Of a stretch of DNA of 64,000 nt, positions 1-8,437 are shown one piece after another (position 1 is the stretch's first letter; every line of letters begins with the position of its first letter). The notes below the pieces were generated by a model. It did not search any database and was not told where the DNA came from. It saw only the letters and a program-made list of their open reading frames with translations. Source of the DNA: Microvirga arabica (GTDB lineage: Bacteria; Pseudomonadota; Alphaproteobacteria; Rhizobiales; Beijerinckiaceae); contig NZ_JAFBID010000011.1 in NCBI RefSeq assembly GCF_016811235.1, positions 48,611-112,610 on the forward strand, read 5' to 3'. The translations under genes were made by a program, and so were the position numbers.

Positions 1-1428
1 CCCATCGCCGACGCCTTCGTGGTCGCCTCCCGCATCCCCAACCACTTTCGGGCGATCTTCAGCGAGGGTGCGTTCAACAGCGCCTTCCTGCCCACCTATG
101 CGGGCGTGCTCGAACGGGGGGGCGCCGCGCCCGCCCGCTCATTCGCGAGCCGCATCAGCACACTCATGCTGATCGTGCAGGTTGTGCTGCTGGTGGCGGC
201 CCTCATCGGCATGCCCGTGGTGGTGAGCCTGCTCGCTCCCGGCTTCTCGGAGGATCCGGCCAAATTCGACCTGGCGGTGACGCTGACCCGCATCACCTTT
301 CCGTACCTTCTCTTCGTCACCTTGGTGACAATCCTGTCGGGTATCCTCAACGCCCATGAGCGCTTCGCAGCAGCGGCCGCCGCGCCCGTGCTCCTCAACG
401 TCTCCATCGTGGTGGCTTTGGCGGTTGCGTTCCTCTTCCCGAATGCGGGCTATGCCGCGGCCTGGGGCGTCACAGTCGCAGGCGTGCTCGAACTGCTGCT
501 GGTCTGGTTTTCCGCGAAGCGCCTGGGCGTCGCGCCGACGATTGCGGCACCGCGCTTCGATCCGGCCATGAAGCACTTCTTCAAGGTGCTCGGGCCGGCG
601 GTCATCGGCTCGGCAGGCGTGCAGCTTGCCCTTTTCGCCGACACGATCATCGCCTCGCTGCTGCCCACAGGCGCGGTCGCCTCGCTCTACTATGCCGAAC
701 GCATCTATCAGCTCCCTCTCGGGGTGATCGGGATCGCCGCCGGCACCGTGCTGCTGCCGGAGATGAGCCGCCGCATCGCCGCCGGTGACGTGACCGGCGC
801 CCACGGCGCGCAGAACAGGGCCGTCGGGCTGACCCTGGCGCTGGCGGCGCCCTTCGTGGTGGCCTTCGTCATCATGCCCGACCTGATCATGTCGGCCCTG
901 TTCCAGCGCGGCGCCTTCGATGCCGCCGCCGCCGAGCGCTCCGGCGCGGTGCTCGCGGCCTATGCCCTCGGCCTGCCCCCGGCCGTGCTCATCCGCTCGG
1001 CGGTGGCGAGCTTCTATGCCCGCTCCGACACGGTGACGCCGCTCATCGCTTCGCTCACGGCTGTGGCGGTCAACGTGGCGCTGAAGATCGTCCTGACCGG
1101 CCCCTACGGCGTGGTCGGCCTGGCGCTTGCCACGGCTATCGGCATCTGGGTCAATCTGGGTCTCCTCGTGCTTCTCGCCCTGCGGCGGGACTGGATGGCT
1201 CCGGGCGGCACCCTGGGCCGCACCGCAGCCGCCGTCGCCGTTGCAAGCCTGCTGCTGGGGGCCTTTGCCTGGTTCGCCCCGATCCCGCTGTCGGAGTGGA
1301 CCGTCCGGCTCCCTGCCTGGAACAGCGAGATCCTGCTTGCGATCCTCGGGACGGCCGGCGCGCTCCTCTATGGCGGCATACTACTCGCAGGCCTGAAGGT
1401 GCTGGGCGTCAGGCTGTCGCGCCGCTGA
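1..1428 (+). CDS. murJ: Lipid II flippase MurJ (MviN), 5'-truncated by window edge
   Basis: This inner-membrane protein of the MOP/MviN superfamily flips lipid II to the periplasm for peptidoglycan synthesis. The reading frame is open from base 1, so the true start lies upstream of the window; the first in-frame GTG (19) is internal. The first visible residues, PIADAF followed by RIPNHFRAIFSEGAFNSAFLP, match the conserved N-terminal MurJ region just after transmembrane helix 1. About 475 codons remain, with around a dozen hydrophobic segments. The 3' end overlaps the convergent cyclase gene by 20 bp. Family assignment is secure; essentiality is inferred from the family. Confidence 0.93.
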   Translation, partial: PIADAFVVASRIPNHFRAIFSEGAFNSAFLPTYAGVLERGGAAPARSFASRISTLMLIVQVVLLVAALIGMPVVVSLLAPGFSEDPAKFDLAVTLTRITFPYLLFVTLVTILSGILNAHERFAAAAAAPVLLNVSIVVALAVAFLFPNAGYAAAWGVTVAGVLELLLVWFSAKRLGVAPTIAAPRFDPAMKHFFKVLGPAVIGSAGVQLALFADTIIASLLPTGAVASLYYAERIYQLPLGVIGIAAGTVLLPEMSRRIAAGDVTGAHGAQNRAVGLTLALAAPFVVAFVIMPDLIMSALFQRGAFDAAAAERSGAVLAAYALGLPPAVLIRSAVASFYARSDTVTPLIASLTAVAVNVALKIVLTGPYGVVGLALATAIGIWVNLGLLVLLALRRDWMAPGGTLGRTAAAVAVASLLLGAFAWFAPIPLSEWTVRLPAWNSEILLAILGTAGALLYGGILLAGLKVLGVRLSRR

Positions 1429-2581
1429 CGTCTGCCAGCGTGAACAGCTCCCGCTCCGCCGCGATACCCCGCAGGCGGTGGCTGCCGAGGGAGCGGACCG
1501 GCACCGGGCTCACCGAGGCAACCCGGTCGGACAGGATGATCGAACAATCGAGGGCGCCGCACAGGGCCTCCGTGCGGCTTGCCTCATTGACCGCAGGACC
1601 GATTACCGTGAAATCGAGGCGCCCGGCAGCCCCGATATTGCCGTAGAACACGTCTCCGCAATGGAGCGCGATGTCGAGGCTGAGCGGCGTCTCGTGCTCG
1701 CGGTTGACGGCTTCGTTGCGCTCGAGCGCCGCCTGCGCCGCCCGGATCGCCGCCGCGCAGGCACTCTCATGCGACCGCTCCTCTGTGATCGGGAAAGCGG
1801 CCAGGAGACCGTCGCCCAAGAACTTGAGAACCTCGCCGCCCTGCTCCGCCACCGGATCCGCCATAGCCTCCAGGTGCCGGTCGAGCCGGGCGATCAGATC
1901 CAGACCCGCCGTGTCCGCGAGTGTCGTGAAGCCCCTGAGATCGGCAAAGAGCAAAGCCGCCTCGATGGTCGTGCCGGAGCCGCGCCGGATCGCCCCGCTG
2001 AGCACGCGCCGGCCGGCCGAGAGGCCCACATAGGTGTCGAGCATCGCCACCGTGAGGTCGAACAGGGTCATGCGGTAGGCTGCAAGGCCCAGGAGCGGCA
2101 GGAGCGCATCGATCCGGGCGATCTCCTCCGGTCGGAAGCCTTCGGGACGGCTGGTCGAGAAGGCAGCCCCAATGCCCCGCAGGTCGGGCGCGCTGGTGTT
2201 GCCGAAGCTGATGAGACGCGCCAGGTAATCCGTACCCCCTAAGGCTCTCACATCCTCGAACACGCCGAACAGGTCTGCATCCGCGCCGTTGATGAGCCAA
2301 TGGCAGCTCTCCTGCTCGGTGCGCATCATGTAGGCGAAGGGGCTCACCTCGAAGGCATCCGCGTTGCGCTCGTGCGAGACCCCTTCCACGACCGTGCCGG
2401 CGGAGCGGGTCCACAGATGGGTATAGACGCGGATCGTCGGGTTGACGGTCGGCAGCGCGATATAGGCCCGGACCAGGGGAATGCCATCGCCCACCAGCCG
2501 CTCGGCAACCCCAGAGAGCAGGGTGGCCATGTCCGACCCGTGCAGCCCCTGATCGATGATCCAGTCTTCGAGATTCGCCAT
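1409..2581 (-). CDS. Class III adenylate/guanylate cyclase domain protein
   Basis: The C-terminal half (from about residue 205) is a class III nucleotidyl cyclase catalytic domain. It carries the first metal-binding Asp in LFADLRGFTTLAD, a Lys preceding the second Asp in EVLKFLGDGLLAAF, and the transition-state Asn/Arg in VNEASR. The Lys is the residue that usually selects ATP, so cAMP is the likely product. The N-terminal ~200 residues have no transmembrane segment or domain I recognise and may be a cytosolic sensor. A cyclic-nucleotide-binding protein is encoded at 25163-25609, but nothing in the sequence ties the two together. Confidence 0.88.
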   Translation of the reverse strand: MANLEDWIIDQGLHGSDMATLLSGVAERLVGDGIPLVRAYIALPTVNPTIRVYTHLWTRSAGTVVEGVSHERNADAFEVSPFAYMMRTEQESCHWLINGADADLFGVFEDVRALGGTDYLARLISFGNTSAPDLRGIGAAFSTSRPEGFRPEEIARIDALLPLLGLAAYRMTLFDLTVAMLDTYVGLSAGRRVLSGAIRRGSGTTIEAALLFADLRGFTTLADTAGLDLIARLDRHLEAMADPVAEQGGEVLKFLGDGLLAAFPITEERSHESACAAAIRAAQAALERNEAVNREHETPLSLDIALHCGDVFYGNIGAAGRLDFTVIGPAVNEASRTEALCGALDCSIILSDRVASVSPVPVRSLGSHRLRGIAAERELFTLADVSGATA

Positions 2582-2629
2582 GGGCCAACTCTAGCAGTTC
2601 AGGCAGGCTTGTCCTCAAGCCATCGCCAT

Positions 2630-3349
2630 CTAGCGGCTGGCGTGGCGCGTCGTGCCTCCCGTGCCGGCAATCTCCGTCAGGAGCTTGCGGCGCGCGGCCA
2701 GCGCAAAGGGCTGCGTCTCGTTGGCGATCTCGACGAAGGAGCCGGGACCTCCGATGACATTCTGCGCGTAATAATCCTCCAGCGACATGCCGCCGGGTCC
2801 GCCTGGACGACCGCTGCCGGGGCGGCGGATGGCGAGCGCGTTGATGGTAAAGCCCTTGGCCAGGGCCTCCGCCCTCACCTGCTCCAGGGAGCGGCCGTTC
2901 ATGTTCGGACCGTCCCCCGACACGTCGATCACCTTGCGCGTGCCCTCATGGGCATTGCCCTCGACGAGTCGCACGGAGAAGTCGATGGCGTTGGAGATGG
3001 AGTTGTAGCCGGTCGCGCCTCGGGGAGCGCTCAGGAGCTTGTCGGCGAACACCCTTGCGCTGGCCTCGTCGCGGATCACGTGCCAGTCGACGATCAGCAC
3101 CTGGGAGCTCGGCCCGCCCCATTCCATGAAGGCGACCGCAATGGCCCCGAGGGGGCCGTCCTTGATGCCGTTGAGCACGTCGGGGCTGGTCAGTGCATCG
3201 GCCCAACCCTGGCGCTGAAGGCGCAGTTCCTCATTGTCGATGGAGCCGGACCCGTCGGCGGCGAAAACCAGCTCCAAGTCGACCGATTCCGCCGCGGCAG
3301 GGGCCGTCAGGAGGCTCAAGGCCACGAGGCTTCGCAGGATAAACCGCAT
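2630..3349 (-). CDS. DUF1194 secreted protein (von Willebrand factor A-like)
   Basis: A signal peptide (MRFILRSLVALSLLTAPAAA) precedes a DUF1194 domain resembling a VWA fold. The MIDAS-like motif DGSGSI lies just after the mature N-terminus, and a second conserved segment reads VIDVSGDGPN. Such proteins are exported and thought to bind metal and a protein ligand; no specific role is known. I start at the ATG at 3349 because GGAG sits 6 bases upstream and the signal peptide follows directly; an in-frame upstream start (3385) would add 12 residues before the signal peptide. Confidence 0.82.
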   Translation of the reverse strand: MRFILRSLVALSLLTAPAAAESVDLELVFAADGSGSIDNEELRLQRQGWADALTSPDVLNGIKDGPLGAIAVAFMEWGGPSSQVLIVDWHVIRDEASARVFADKLLSAPRGATGYNSISNAIDFSVRLVEGNAHEGTRKVIDVSGDGPNMNGRSLEQVRAEALAKGFTINALAIRRPGSGRPGGPGGMSLEDYYAQNVIGGPGSFVEIANETQPFALAARRKLLTEIAGTGGTTRHASR

Positions 3350-3394
3350 CGGGGGCTCCGTCGTGGGGCACGATGCCGAAGCCATTTAGGGCAT

Positions 3395-3417
3395 GAAGCG
3401 GCGGAAACCGCCGCTTC
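3395..3417 (-). terminator. Hairpin between two minus-strand genes
   Basis: A perfect 10-bp stem (3395-3404 with 3408-3417) with an AAA loop lies just downstream of the phytase-like gene, which ends at 3451. There is no strong U-tract, so termination is inferred from position and stem strength. Confidence 0.5.
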
Positions 3418-3450
3418 ACACGATCACAAATATGTTGAGCCGGGATCCGC

Positions 3451-4797
3451 TCAACGCGCCTTCAGGAGGTCCGCGACGTCGAGCAGGACGACTTCGTTAT
3501 CGTCCTGCTTGGTCGGCTCGCGGCTCGATGAGAAGGGCAAGTTGTTGTCGTTGCCGACAACGATGTGGCGGTCATCCACCAAATCCACGTTCTCGATGGT
3601 GAAGAACGGGAAGGTCAGCACCGTGTCGTTGAGGGGCTTCCTGGCCTTCTTGTTTGGATTGGCGATCTGCATCAGGTCGACATAGCCGATCTTGCGGACA
3701 ACGTTGTTCACGTTGGCGTCCGACAGCTCGATCTTGACGATGCGCTTGAACTTCGCCGGGTCCTGGAAGCAGTCGGGACGCTTCTCGCCCTGCGGGCAGG
3801 CCCTGTCCGCAGTTCCCTCGCCGTTGTCGCGCTCGATGACGAGCGCCGTGGTGGAGTCGATCATGTTGAAGTCGCCGATGGCGAGACCATTCTGGTCGAG
3901 AGCATATTTCCAATGGCGGCCCGTCCACTTCTCAGAAGCGACGTCGAACTCGAAGATACGCAGATATTCGCGACCGTCGACGATCTCCCACTGCTTCTTC
4001 TCGGCATCCCAGACGGGGCCTTCGAGAAGCGCGTAGAGAAACTTGCCGTCCTTGGATGCGGCCATGCCCTCATAGCCCTTGGAGCGGCGCACGTTGAAAT
4101 TCACGGCGCCGGTGGGGATTGCCGGCGTCGTGACCGCATAGTGATCGGGCGAGCGCGCCGGCTTACCGTCGACCAGCGTCTCGTAGACGGCTTCAATCTT
4201 GCCGGTGCGGTCGGCCTTGATCAGGTACGGCCCGAACTCATCGCCGATCCAGATCTTGTCGCCGATGGGTTGGAAGCTCTCAAGATCGAAATCGGCGCCC
4301 GTGAGATAGCGCTTCTCGCTCGCCTCGTTGGCGATGCGGAACGGGACCTTCTTGTCCGGATCGTGCAAGAACACTGTTTCGAGGCGCTCGACCGAACCCT
4401 GGTTCCAGTCCACGCGATAGCGGTTGAGATAAAGCATCGCATCGGGCGAGTTGGCCTTAGAGCCGAAACCGTTGTCTACGACGACCCAGAACGTTCCGTC
4501 CCCCACGGACTTGATTCCTGAGTGACCCTGGAGCGGTTGGCCCCGAAAAGGCAGCTTTACGCCGGTCGGCCGGTCGCCCGAGGTGCCCTCGATCGTTCCA
4601 AGAGCCTCGACGCGCTTGCCAGTCGTGAACTTGCCCGAAACCTTCAGATCCGCGGGAGCATCCGCCGGCGCATCAACGAAGCTCAGGGCGGGCAGAACCG
4701 CGTGGCCGGCGAGAACGGCCGGGAATTGCTGCTGAGCCAAGGCGCTTGTGCCGAGCAGCACGGTGAGCGGCAGGGCCGCGAGAAGACGGACGGACAT
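3451..4797 (-). CDS. Secreted phytase-like esterase family protein
   Basis: This 448-residue exported protein has a signal peptide ending near SALAQQQ. It belongs to the esterase-like/phytase-like beta-propeller family, whose members are annotated from similarity to phytases and phosphoesterases. Visible family features include LPFRGQPLQGHSGI, GDEFGPYL, a YEGMA segment and repeated blade-like strands. The substrate cannot be told from sequence. It is monocistronic, with a hairpin on its 3' side. Confidence 0.78.
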   Translation of the reverse strand: MSVRLLAALPLTVLLGTSALAQQQFPAVLAGHAVLPALSFVDAPADAPADLKVSGKFTTGKRVEALGTIEGTSGDRPTGVKLPFRGQPLQGHSGIKSVGDGTFWVVVDNGFGSKANSPDAMLYLNRYRVDWNQGSVERLETVFLHDPDKKVPFRIANEASEKRYLTGADFDLESFQPIGDKIWIGDEFGPYLIKADRTGKIEAVYETLVDGKPARSPDHYAVTTPAIPTGAVNFNVRRSKGYEGMAASKDGKFLYALLEGPVWDAEKKQWEIVDGREYLRIFEFDVASEKWTGRHWKYALDQNGLAIGDFNMIDSTTALVIERDNGEGTADRACPQGEKRPDCFQDPAKFKRIVKIELSDANVNNVVRKIGYVDLMQIANPNKKARKPLNDTVLTFPFFTIENVDLVDDRHIVVGNDNNLPFSSSREPTKQDDNEVVLLDVADLLKAR

Positions 4798-4911
4798 CGG
4801 GGAAACCTCGTTTGCTTGTTGAAGCGAGGCTGCTCTTGCAGAAGCCCGATGTCCGTCCGTTGACAGATCGACGACGGATTGATGACGCTGGGGAAGAACT
4901 CCCCAAAGCCA

Positions 4912-5796
4912 TTAGGCCGCCTTGAGGATCCCCTTGTCGTGGGCGAAGGCCCAGTAGAGCTCGCGGGCGCGGCGGTAGAACGGGCCGGGCTGGAGATCGC
5001 GGGAATCGATGCGCAGCACCGGCATCACCTTGGAATAGTTGCCCGAGATGAAGATCTCGTCGGCGCTGGCGAAATCCTCGTAGCGCAGGGTGCCCTCGAC
5101 CACCTGCACACCGTCGTCGCGCAGGAGCTGGATCACGCGCTGGCGGGTGATGCCATTGAGGAAGGTGCCGTTCGGATAGGGCGTATGGACAACGCCGTCC
5201 TTGGCCATGAACACGTTGGATGTCGCGGTCTCGGCGATGTTGCCCAACGCGTCGCAGACCAGCGCGTTGTCGAAGCCCTTTTCCTTCGCCTCGCGGATCA
5301 CGCGGGCGTTGTTGGGGTAGAGGGCGCCGGCCTTCGCATCGGTCGGCATGGATTCGAGGGTCGGACGGCGGAAGCTCGACTTCGTCAGCGAGGTTCCGCC
5401 CGGCACCGGCATCGGTGCCTCGAACAGGGACAGGCAGAACTGGGTCGATTCCGGGTCCGGCGCGATGGTGGACAAGCCCTCGGCCTCGCCCCAGTACATG
5501 GGCTTCACATAGAGCGCCGTGCCGGGCGCGAACTTCTTCACGCCCTCGCGGACGAGATCCATGATGGCCCGAGGCTCCATGGTGGGCTTGAGCCCGATGG
5601 TCAGCGCCGAGCGGTTCACGCGCTCGCAGTGCAGGTCGAGGTCGGGCGCCACGCCCTCGAACACGCGGGCGCCGTCGAACACCGAGGAGCCGAGCCAGGA
5701 CACGTGCGAGCGCGGCCCGATCAGGGGCGGATTGCCCTCATGCCAAGCGCCGTTGAACCAGTTCCAGGTTTGTGAATACCAAGCCACGTGTCCCAT
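4912..5796 (-). CDS. Branched-chain amino acid aminotransferase (PLP class IV)
   Basis: This 294-residue fold-type IV PLP aminotransferase of the IlvE/Dat group transfers an amino group between branched-chain amino acids and 2-oxoglutarate, or a related pair. The PLP-binding Lys is in TDAKAGALYPNN, and the class IV signature continues in ALGNIAETATSNVFM, with the Glu that contacts the pyridine nitrogen. The length is normal for the family. The YxR-type motifs that define substrate range cannot be judged here, so a D-amino-acid or other class IV specificity remains possible. A short hairpin (4890-4906) follows the stop. Confidence 0.85.
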   Translation of the reverse strand: MGHVAWYSQTWNWFNGAWHEGNPPLIGPRSHVSWLGSSVFDGARVFEGVAPDLDLHCERVNRSALTIGLKPTMEPRAIMDLVREGVKKFAPGTALYVKPMYWGEAEGLSTIAPDPESTQFCLSLFEAPMPVPGGTSLTKSSFRRPTLESMPTDAKAGALYPNNARVIREAKEKGFDNALVCDALGNIAETATSNVFMAKDGVVHTPYPNGTFLNGITRQRVIQLLRDDGVQVVEGTLRYEDFASADEIFISGNYSKVMPVLRIDSRDLQPGPFYRRARELYWAFAHDKGILKAA

Positions 5797-5957
5797 CCTT
5801 AATCGGTCAGAAATTCTGCCCTATCGAAACGCCTGCGCCTGCAACCGTCAATCGCCGGGCTCGGGGCTGGGACATGAAGTCTTGTGATGGGTTCCATGAG
5901 AAGGGCTGATCATTGGCCGGCTTGCCATCGTCCGCGCCTAGTGAAAATCTCCCCTTC

Positions 5958-6635
5958 ATGAGCAGCCCTAGCCTTATCCCCGCCCAAACCAAGGCCGTCA
6001 TCTTCGACGCCTATGGAACATTGTTCGACGTGCACTCGGCCGTTGGCCGCCATATGGCTCAGGTCGGGCCAGATGCGGTGCGTTTCTCGGAGATCTGGCG
6101 CACGAAGCAGCTCGAATATTCATGGGTGCTGTCGCTGGCCGGCCGCTACGAACCGTTCTGGACATTGACGGAACAGGCCCTGGACTATGCCATTGCACGA
6201 TTTCCGGACATAGACAGCTCGTTGAGACCGCTTCTGCTCGAAGCCTATCGCACGCTTGATGCTTATCCGGAGGCTCAGCAGACCCTGCAGGCCTTGCGCG
6301 CCCGCAGCCTTCACACAGGCATCCTGTCGAATGGTGATCCCGGCATGCTGAACGCGGCAGTGGATTCGGCGAACCTTTCCGAGAATCTCGATGTGGTTCT
6401 GTCCGTCGATGCCATGCAGATCTTCAAGACGAGCCCGCAAACCTACGATCTCGTGCTGCAGGCTCTATCCGTCACGGCAGGCGAAGTCGTATTCGTGTCG
6501 TCCAACCGCTGGGACATCGCCGGCGCAGCCGCATTCGGGTTCACACCTGTCTGGGTCAACCGGCTCGGCCTTCCGGACGAGTACGAGGAGCTTCCTCCAA
6601 GCGCAGTGATTTCTTCACTTGAGCAGTTGGTTTGA
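5958..6635 (+). CDS. Haloacid dehalogenase, type II (HAD superfamily)
   Basis: This 225-residue HAD hydrolase of the L-2-haloacid dehalogenase type has motif I FDAYGTLFDV (nucleophile Asp), motif II ILSNGDPGML, the conserved Lys in IFKTSPQTYD and motif IV SSNRWDIAGA. These are the type II haloacid dehalogenase signatures, including the SSN and Asp of the active site. Hydrolytic removal of halide from short 2-haloacids is the expected reaction, though many such annotated enzymes are untested. I chose the ATG at 5958; an upstream TTG at 5913 would add an unconserved 15-residue extension. Confidence 0.85.
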   Translation: MSSPSLIPAQTKAVIFDAYGTLFDVHSAVGRHMAQVGPDAVRFSEIWRTKQLEYSWVLSLAGRYEPFWTLTEQALDYAIARFPDIDSSLRPLLLEAYRTLDAYPEAQQTLQALRARSLHTGILSNGDPGMLNAAVDSANLSENLDVVLSVDAMQIFKTSPQTYDLVLQALSVTAGEVVFVSSNRWDIAGAAAFGFTPVWVNRLGLPDEYEELPPSAVISSLEQLV

Positions 6636-6644
6636 GTTTCCCAC

Positions 6645-6725
6645 TGTCATTCCGGGGCCGCGCAGCGGAGCCCGACCCGAAGGGCCGCGCCGAAGGCGTG
6701 GAAATCCACATCCGCTGACGGCATG
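6645..6725. repeat. Intergenic palindromic repeat, rhizobial type
   Basis: This segment begins TGTCATTCCGGGGCCGCGCA and contains GCGGAGCCCGA and GGAAATCCACA, the same word order as the element at 13610-13712. It lies between convergent genes and holds no gene. Dispersed repeats of this wording are common in Hyphomicrobiales intergenic regions. Confidence 0.55.
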
Positions 6726-6829
6726 AAAAAAGGGCGCTACGTGAACCGCAGCACCCTTATAAGAAATCCGGTGTTTATGGACTCCGGGCTCGGTTTTTGG
6801 CCGCCCCGGAGTGATAGTTGGTGTCAGGC

Positions 6830-8212
6830 TTACTTCGCCATCGCGGCCAGGATGCGCGCCCACGACCGAGTGCCCTTGTGGAAGCTGTTGAGGTCGTACT
6901 TCTCGTTCGGCGAGTGGATGCGGTCGTCGTCGAGGCCGAAGCCGACGAACAGAGTGTCCATTCCCAGAGTGCGCTTGAAGTCTCCGCCCACCGGGATCGA
7001 GCCGCCCATGCCGATGACGATAGGATCCTTCTTCCACTCGTCGTGCAAAGCGGACTTCGCAGCCGTGATGGCCGGGAAGTCGTGCGGCAGGGCGAGCGCC
7101 CGCGAACCCTTGTGATGGATGAACTCCACCGAGCAATCGGCGGGAATACGCTCGCGCACGAAGGCCTCGAAATTCTTGGAGATCGCAACCGGATCCTGAT
7201 CGCCCACGAGGCGGAACGAGACCTTGCAGCGTGCCTCCGACGCGATCACCGTCTTGGTGCCTTCGCCCGTATAGCCGCCGATGATGCCGTTCACGTCACA
7301 GGTGGGGCGCGACTGGATCTGCTCGATGAGCATGCGGCCCTTCTCGCCGGCCGAATGCTTGAGGCCGACCTGCCCGAGGAACTCCTCCTCCGTGAGGTTC
7401 AGGCCCCGCCACTGCTCCAGCACCTGCGTGGGCGTCTCGTGCACGCCGTCGTAGAAGCCGGGAATGGTGATCCGGCCAGTGTCGTCGTGGAGGGCCGCGA
7501 TGATCTTCGACAGCACATGGATCGGGTTGCGTGCCGCGCCGCCGAAGGTGCCGGAATGCAGGTCGCGGTCAGCGCAGCGGACGATGATCTCCTCATAGAC
7601 CATACCGCGTAAGGAAGAAGTGATGCCGGGCGTGTTCTGGTCCCACATGCCCGTGTCGCAGACGAGGGCCACGTCGGCCTTCAGCTCGTCCTTGTTGGCC
7701 TCGATGAACTCAGGGAGAAACTTGGAGCCGTCCTCCTCCGCGCCCTCGACCAAGAAGGTGATGTTGATCGGCAGCGAGCCCGTCACGGCCTTCCAGGCGC
7801 GGCAGGCCTCGACGAAGGTCATCACCTGCCCCTTGTCGTCGGAGGAGCCGCGGGCGCTGATGGCCTTGCGGCCGTCGGGCAGCGTGATCATGCGCGGCTC
7901 GAAGGGCGGCGTCTCCCACAGCTCCAGCGGATCGACGGGCTGCACGTCATAGTGTCCATAGAAGAGCACATGCAGCTTCGCGTCGCCCTTGGCGTGCCCG
8001 ACCACGGCCGGGTACCCGCCCGTCTCGCGCAAGGAAGCTTCGATGCCGATGTTCTTCAGCTCGTCGACGAGCCACTGGCCGGCCGTGCGGCAATGGTCCT
8101 TGTAGGCGGGATCGGTGGAGATGGACGGAACCTTGAGCCACTGGAACAGGCGCTCCAGGGAGGAATCGAGGTCGGAATCGATACGCTGCAGAACTTGGTC
8201 GAGCTGGGACAT
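6830..8212 (-). CDS. M20 family metallopeptidase (dipeptidase-like)
   Basis: This 460-residue cytosolic M20 peptidase of the ArgE/DapE/CPG2 clan hydrolyses peptide or amide bonds with two zinc ions. The first zinc ligands are in FYGHYDVQPVDP. The catalytic Glu and third ligand are in VEGAEEDGS, and a further ligand region is CDTGMWD. The lid domain contains DLHSGTFGGAARNP. It resembles the carnosinase-like M20 dipeptidases of alphaproteobacteria. The ATG at 8212 is preferred because MSQLDQVLQRID is the usual N-terminus; the frame continues upstream to 8281 through unconserved sequence. Confidence 0.88.
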   Translation of the reverse strand: MSQLDQVLQRIDSDLDSSLERLFQWLKVPSISTDPAYKDHCRTAGQWLVDELKNIGIEASLRETGGYPAVVGHAKGDAKLHVLFYGHYDVQPVDPLELWETPPFEPRMITLPDGRKAISARGSSDDKGQVMTFVEACRAWKAVTGSLPINITFLVEGAEEDGSKFLPEFIEANKDELKADVALVCDTGMWDQNTPGITSSLRGMVYEEIIVRCADRDLHSGTFGGAARNPIHVLSKIIAALHDDTGRITIPGFYDGVHETPTQVLEQWRGLNLTEEEFLGQVGLKHSAGEKGRMLIEQIQSRPTCDVNGIIGGYTGEGTKTVIASEARCKVSFRLVGDQDPVAISKNFEAFVRERIPADCSVEFIHHKGSRALALPHDFPAITAAKSALHDEWKKDPIVIGMGGSIPVGGDFKRTLGMDTLFVGFGLDDDRIHSPNEKYDLNSFHKGTRSWARILAAMAK

Positions 8213-8285
8213 GGTGGCCCTGTGTTGGTGTGTATGGCGGCCGACAAGGTGCATCCAACAGAGGTGAGCTGCAAGAGGCATCTGC

Positions 8286-8428
8286 CCAAACCGTCGTTCC
8301 GGACGGAGCGCAGATCCGGGATCGGGTACAGGATGTGGTGCGTGTTTCCCTCCCCCTTGTAGGGAGGAGGGCGAGTCGAGCCATTCTCGTCCAGCGATCC
8401 CGGGTTCTGCTCCGCAGCCCCGGGATGA
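8286..8428. repeat. Composite intergenic repeat block
   Basis: This gene-free stretch contains two repeat modules. The first has CCTCCCCCTTGTAGGGAGG (8349-8367), nearly identical to the arms of the element inside the mutase small-subunit gene. The second reads ATCCCGGGTTCTGCTCCGCA followed by a CCCCGGGATGACG end, a typical dispersed intergenic repeat of this bacterial group. Confidence 0.6.
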
Positions 8429-8437
8429 CGCATCTCT